DNA of 64,000 nt from DSVQ01 sp964484765 (lineage in GTDB: Bacteria > Planctomycetota > Planctomycetia > Planctomycetales > Planctomycetaceae): the NCBI GenBank assembly GCA_964484765.1, contig CAZAGI010000032.1, forward strand, positions 1 to 64,000, read 5' to 3'. A model generated the notes under the pieces. The model worked only from the letters and a program-made list of their open reading frames with translations. It did no database searches and had not been told where the DNA came from. The stretch's first letter is position 1. The number at the start of each line of letters is the position of its first letter. Positions 60,783-64,000 of the stretch are shown here, piece by piece. Both the position numbers and the translations under genes were made by a program.

Positions 60783-61400
60783 ATGTCGCGGATGCAAGAG
60801 TGGCAGAGCAGTCTGATCATGATCGCCGCGCTCACCGCCGCGGTGGTTGACGCTGGGGAGTTCAACGAGGTTCTCTCGATTGGCGACGCGGCACCGGCTT
60901 GGAAAGATCTGCCCGGAACCGACGGGAAAACGCATTCGCTGAGCGATCTGGCCAAATCCGATGTGGTGGTGGTCGTCTTCACCTGCACGAGTTGCCCAAC
61001 GGCCGTCGATTACGAGGACCGCATCAACGCGTTGACAAAGAAATATGGTGATGGCAGCGTCGCCGTGGTTGCGATCTCGGTGAACCGCGTGGAAGGCGAC
61101 AAACTCCCGGCCCTCACCAAGCGCGTCGATGAAAAAAAATTCGCTTTTCATTATCTCTATGACGAATCGCAGAAGATTGCCAAGGATTTCGGGGCGATTT
61201 TCACGCCGGAGTTTTACGTTCTCGGCAAAGACCGGAAGATCGTTTACATGGGGGCCATGGACGATAGTACCGACGCTGCCGCGGTGAAAGCCCGGCACGT
61301 CGAAGACGCCATCGCCGCCGCGAAGAAGGGCGAAAAACCCGCGGTGACGGAAACCATCGCCCGGGGTTGCCGGGTGCGCTATGCCCGCGACCGGAAATGA
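60783..61400 (+). CDS. Exported redoxin-family thiol protein
   Basis: A 205-residue thioredoxin-fold protein (AhpC/TSA-redoxin type). The redox motif is CTSC in VVFTCTSCPTAVDYEDR, and ILTPEFYVLGKD-like strands follow (IFTPEFYVLGKDRKIVY). The N-terminus (MQEWQSSLIMIAALTAAVVDAG) looks like a signal peptide. It is probably a periplasmic thiol-disulfide oxidoreductase; the partner is unknown. It is the second gene after the phosphodiesterase-like gene. Confidence 0.82.
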   Translation: MSRMQEWQSSLIMIAALTAAVVDAGEFNEVLSIGDAAPAWKDLPGTDGKTHSLSDLAKSDVVVVVFTCTSCPTAVDYEDRINALTKKYGDGSVAVVAISVNRVEGDKLPALTKRVDEKKFAFHYLYDESQKIAKDFGAIFTPEFYVLGKDRKIVYMGAMDDSTDAAAVKARHVEDAIAAAKKGEKPAVTETIARGCRVRYARDRK

Positions 61401-61517
61401 TCGCTCGGCCGTCGGCCGTCGGCCGTCCTGCCTTGAAAAACCTGAAACCGCGCTGAAACCCGCGGGGTAGTTCGCTGTCGACGGGAACATATCGGCCTCA
61501 ATTCGCGGAGTCGCAGC

Positions 61518-63263
61518 ATGCATTTCCTCCGGTCAGTGACGTTGGCGGTTTGGTTCGGATGGGCGTGCTCACTCGCCGGGGCTGCGGACGACGCAACGTT
61601 GAGCGAACGGTTGCCGCCGGGGGCCATCGCCGCCGTCGAATGGGACAACTTCAACGCCCTGATCGAGCGGGTCGAATCATCGCCGGCGCTGAACGCCGTT
61701 TACGACTCCGATCCCTACAAGAAGTGGGCCGATTCCAACGACGGCCGCAAATTCCGCGGTGGTCGAGCGATGCTCGAAGGCCAGCTGGGCATGAATCTGT
61801 GGGAAGTCGCCAAGCGCGTCTTCGGCGACCGCGGGATTCTGGCCGTGTACCCCCCCAATGAACCCGGCGGCAAACCGGAAGGCGTCTTGCTGATTCGGCT
61901 CAGTGACGACACCGTGGGAGCCGTGCTCAAATCCAAACTCGAAACTCTGGTCCCGCTCGCTGGTGACAAACTCAAATCTGAGATGGTTGACGGCGGCTGG
62001 CTGCTCTCGGCCCCGGATGGCCATCGCACGTGGCTCAAAGACCGTTGGGTGATGGGGGGCACAGCGCGTGTGTTTGACGAAGTGCGGCAGCGGCTCGCGC
62101 AATCGAATCCGGATTCGCTGGCCAAATCGCTCGGCGCGAAACTGACCGGGGCCGCGGGGCCGTCCGATACGTCGGTGCGGCTCGCTGTGGAGACGGCCCG
62201 AATCCGGGAACTCATCGGTCAACCACGGCTGGCCCCGGCCAAGCTCGATAACCCGCTAGCGTCGTTGCTGTTTGGTGGGCTGACGGAATATGCGGCCATC
62301 GGCAGCGATGCCCTGGCTTCGCTGCAAATCCGTCCCGAAGGATTTGAGCTGAAATTCGATCTTACCGGCGACGCCGCAGAAATCGATGCGGCTCACAAAT
62401 CGTTGCTGTCGACGAAACCACTGGTGCAGACAGAACTGGTCCCCACCGTTCCGCGGCGCCTGGCGACGATGACGCTCGTCCGCGATTGGCAGGCGTGGTA
62501 TCGCCAGCGCGACGCGCTGCTCGAAGCCAAAGTGCTCCCGGAGTTCGACAAATTTGAAACCGGCCTCGCGACATTCTTGCCGGGGAAAGATTTCAGCCAG
62601 GACATTCTCTCGCTGATGTCCGGCCCGCTGACGCTGGTGTTTGCCGAGCAGACGTATCCGCACCTCCCGCAACCGCCGGGGCTGCAACTTCCCGCGGGCG
62701 CGCTGGTGGTTTCGCTGTCGGATGCGAAGCGCGGGGCCGATGTGTTCAACCTGTTCATTCAGACGCTGACCTCGCTGACCAATCTCGAAGCCGCCAAGCA
62801 AATGCGGCAGCCGTGGTTAACGAGTTCGGAAGTCTACAAGGGAGTCACCATCACCTACGCCCGCTATCTCGAAATCCCCAAAGACCAGGCCCTGCCGGCG
62901 ATCTTCAACGCCCAACCGGCGTCCGCGGTGGTCGGCACACAGTACATCGCCGCATCGTCGGTCGAACTGTGCAAAGATCTGATCGACGCTCTTCAGTCGA
63001 CACAGCAGACTGCCGCCGCGACATCGGCAACGGTCCAGCGCAACTTCGAGTTGATTCTCTCGCCCGACACCGCCGCCCAATTGGTGAAGGCCAATCACGC
63101 GCTGATCGAAGCTCGCAGCGTGCAGGATGGCAAATCCGCTGAGCAAGCCAGAATCGAGCGCGAACTGCTGGAAAAGCTGCTCCGCGCGCAGCAGCCCCTG
63201 CGGCTGTCGACCGATGTCACACCGGCCGGTCTCACGCTGAAATTGCAAGGAGGCTGGCAATGA
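61518..63263 (+). CDS. Exported protein of unknown function
   Basis: A 581-residue exported protein. The signal peptide is RSVTLAVWFGWACSLAGA. The rest resembles planctomycete DUF3352-like proteins: alternating strands and helices without cysteines or obvious catalytic motifs, opening with ERLPPGAIAAVEWDNFNALIERV. The stop overlaps the ATG of the DUF1800 gene by four bases, so it is translationally coupled to that gene and probably works with it. Confidence 0.7.
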   Translation: MHFLRSVTLAVWFGWACSLAGAADDATLSERLPPGAIAAVEWDNFNALIERVESSPALNAVYDSDPYKKWADSNDGRKFRGGRAMLEGQLGMNLWEVAKRVFGDRGILAVYPPNEPGGKPEGVLLIRLSDDTVGAVLKSKLETLVPLAGDKLKSEMVDGGWLLSAPDGHRTWLKDRWVMGGTARVFDEVRQRLAQSNPDSLAKSLGAKLTGAAGPSDTSVRLAVETARIRELIGQPRLAPAKLDNPLASLLFGGLTEYAAIGSDALASLQIRPEGFELKFDLTGDAAEIDAAHKSLLSTKPLVQTELVPTVPRRLATMTLVRDWQAWYRQRDALLEAKVLPEFDKFETGLATFLPGKDFSQDILSLMSGPLTLVFAEQTYPHLPQPPGLQLPAGALVVSLSDAKRGADVFNLFIQTLTSLTNLEAAKQMRQPWLTSSEVYKGVTITYARYLEIPKDQALPAIFNAQPASAVVGTQYIAASSVELCKDLIDALQSTQQTAAATSATVQRNFELILSPDTAAQLVKANHALIEARSVQDGKSAEQARIERELLEKLLRAQQPLRLSTDVTPAGLTLKLQGGWQ

Positions 63264-64000
63264 TCGTTTTCGATGCTGCTGCCGCCGCGCATCTGCTCCG
63301 ACGGTTGCAATATGGTGTCACTCCCACGGAAATCGAGCGTGCGGTCCGCGAGGGTCTCGACGCCACACTCGACCGCTTATTCACGCCGCAGCCGGAGTCG
63401 CCCGAATTCACGGATTCGCAAACCGCGCTGCGCGATGCCGCCGTGGCAACATCGAGCATTCAGGATCTGAAAGCGTGGTGGCTGCACCGCATGGCCGGCA
63501 CGTCTAACCCGGTTGTCGAAAAGATCACGCTGTTCTGGCACAACCATTTTGCCACGTCCTACAACAAAGTCCTGTCAGTCCCGATGATGGTCGAACAAAA
63601 CGACCAGTTTCGCGCGCTCGGCATGGGATCGTTCCGCCAGTTGTTGACGGCGCTGGCCCGCGACCCGGCCATGCTGGTTTGGCTTGACGGTAACGCCAAT
63701 CGCAAGCGCCACCCCAACGAGAACTTTGCCCGCGAGGTGATGGAACTGTTCGCCCTGGGGATCGGCAATTACACCGAGCACGACATCCAGGAAGCCGCGC
63801 GGGCGTTCTCGGGCTGGCATTTGCGTGACGGCCGGTTCTGGTTCAATGATTCGCAGCACGATGCCAGTGACAAAACCGTCTTCGGGAAGACCGGAAAATT
63901 TGAAGGCCAGGCGATCATCGACTTGTGTCTCGATCATCCGGCTTGCCCGAAATTCCTCGCCTTCAAACTGCTGCGGGCGTTTGTCACCACGGAACCGTCG
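63260..64000 (+). CDS. DUF1800 domain protein, 5' part
   Basis: The first 247 residues of a DUF1800 protein that runs off the window. It opens MIVFDAAAAAHLLRRLQYG and has the family blocks KITLFWHNHFATS, NENFAREVMELFALGIGNYTE and EAARAFSGWHL. AGGAGG lies 7 bases upstream, one of the best ribosome-binding sites in the window. DUF1800 genes are normally followed by a DUF1501 gene, so another DUF1501 copy is expected just outside the window. Start overlaps the previous stop (ATGA). Confidence 0.92.
   Translation, partial: MIVFDAAAAAHLLRRLQYGVTPTEIERAVREGLDATLDRLFTPQPESPEFTDSQTALRDAAVATSSIQDLKAWWLHRMAGTSNPVVEKITLFWHNHFATSYNKVLSVPMMVEQNDQFRALGMGSFRQLLTALARDPAMLVWLDGNANRKRHPNENFAREVMELFALGIGNYTEHDIQEAARAFSGWHLRDGRFWFNDSQHDASDKTVFGKTGKFEGQAIIDLCLDHPACPKFLAFKLLRAFVTTEPS

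Overview
The window is a GC-rich, gene-dense chromosomal segment of a planctomycete (Planctomycetota). The evidence is the lineage-typical gene content: three large PSC-cytochrome/DUF1549/DUF1553 proteins, four DUF1501 proteins and one DUF1800 protein, a MoxR-DUF58 pair, a mitochondrial-like (spd-type) elongation factor G, a bacterial C1-transfer gene (fhcC) with a Fae-like gene, and a secreted YHS-like protein. No rRNA, tRNA, CRISPR array, prophage or insertion sequence was recognised. The only mobile-looking DNA is a set of short paired-hairpin intergenic repeats.

Layout. 1-6.6 kb: end of moxR, a DUF58 gene, a GntR regulator with a palindromic operator inside its promoter, then a DUF1553-DUF1501 pair. 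6.7-13.7 kb: fusA, rlmN, an ABC-2 permease, a SCO1-like copper protein, a Fae-like protein and cmk. 13.7-16.6 kb: a large GH38-like glycosidase. 17.2-23.6 kb: a PilM-PilN fusion plus two membrane-anchored proteins, probably a type IV pilus or secretion platform. 23.6-31.4 kb: mobA, fhcC, an alpha/beta hydrolase, miaA, a SRPBCC protein, hisE, a small membrane protein, an HD-GYP protein and an M50 protease. 31.6-38.3 kb: a second DUF1553-DUF1501 locus with a PPC-domain protein and an oxidoreductase. 38.5-50.1 kb: a cbb3-type oxidase cluster with its assembly genes and regulators. 50.1-54.9 kb: an orphan DUF1501 gene, an SppA protease and a YHS-like secreted protein. 55.0-59.7 kb: a third DUF1501/DUF1553 locus. 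59.8-64.0 kb: a phosphodiesterase-like protein, a redoxin, an exported protein and the start of a DUF1800 gene.

The most coherent system is the cbb3 region. A diheme lipoprotein cytochrome, an unrecognised membrane protein, CcoN, CcoO, two small membrane proteins, a CcoI copper ATPase, a TauE/UreH-like protein and a DUF4405 protein lie on one strand. They are followed directly by a PAS histidine kinase whose first PAS domain keeps both residues that FixL uses for heme and oxygen sensing, and by a single-domain response regulator. On the other side a sigma-54 activator is transcribed divergently, and a GG-N10-GC sigma-54 promoter candidate faces the cytochrome gene. This reads as a self-contained, oxygen-responsive, sigma-54-controlled terminal oxidase module.

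The second theme is repeats. Three unrelated sequence families share one architecture, two inverted copies of a short hairpin unit. One of them supplies the stop codon and last residues of a protein, and another sits at the same gene junction in two separate DUF1553/DUF1501 loci.
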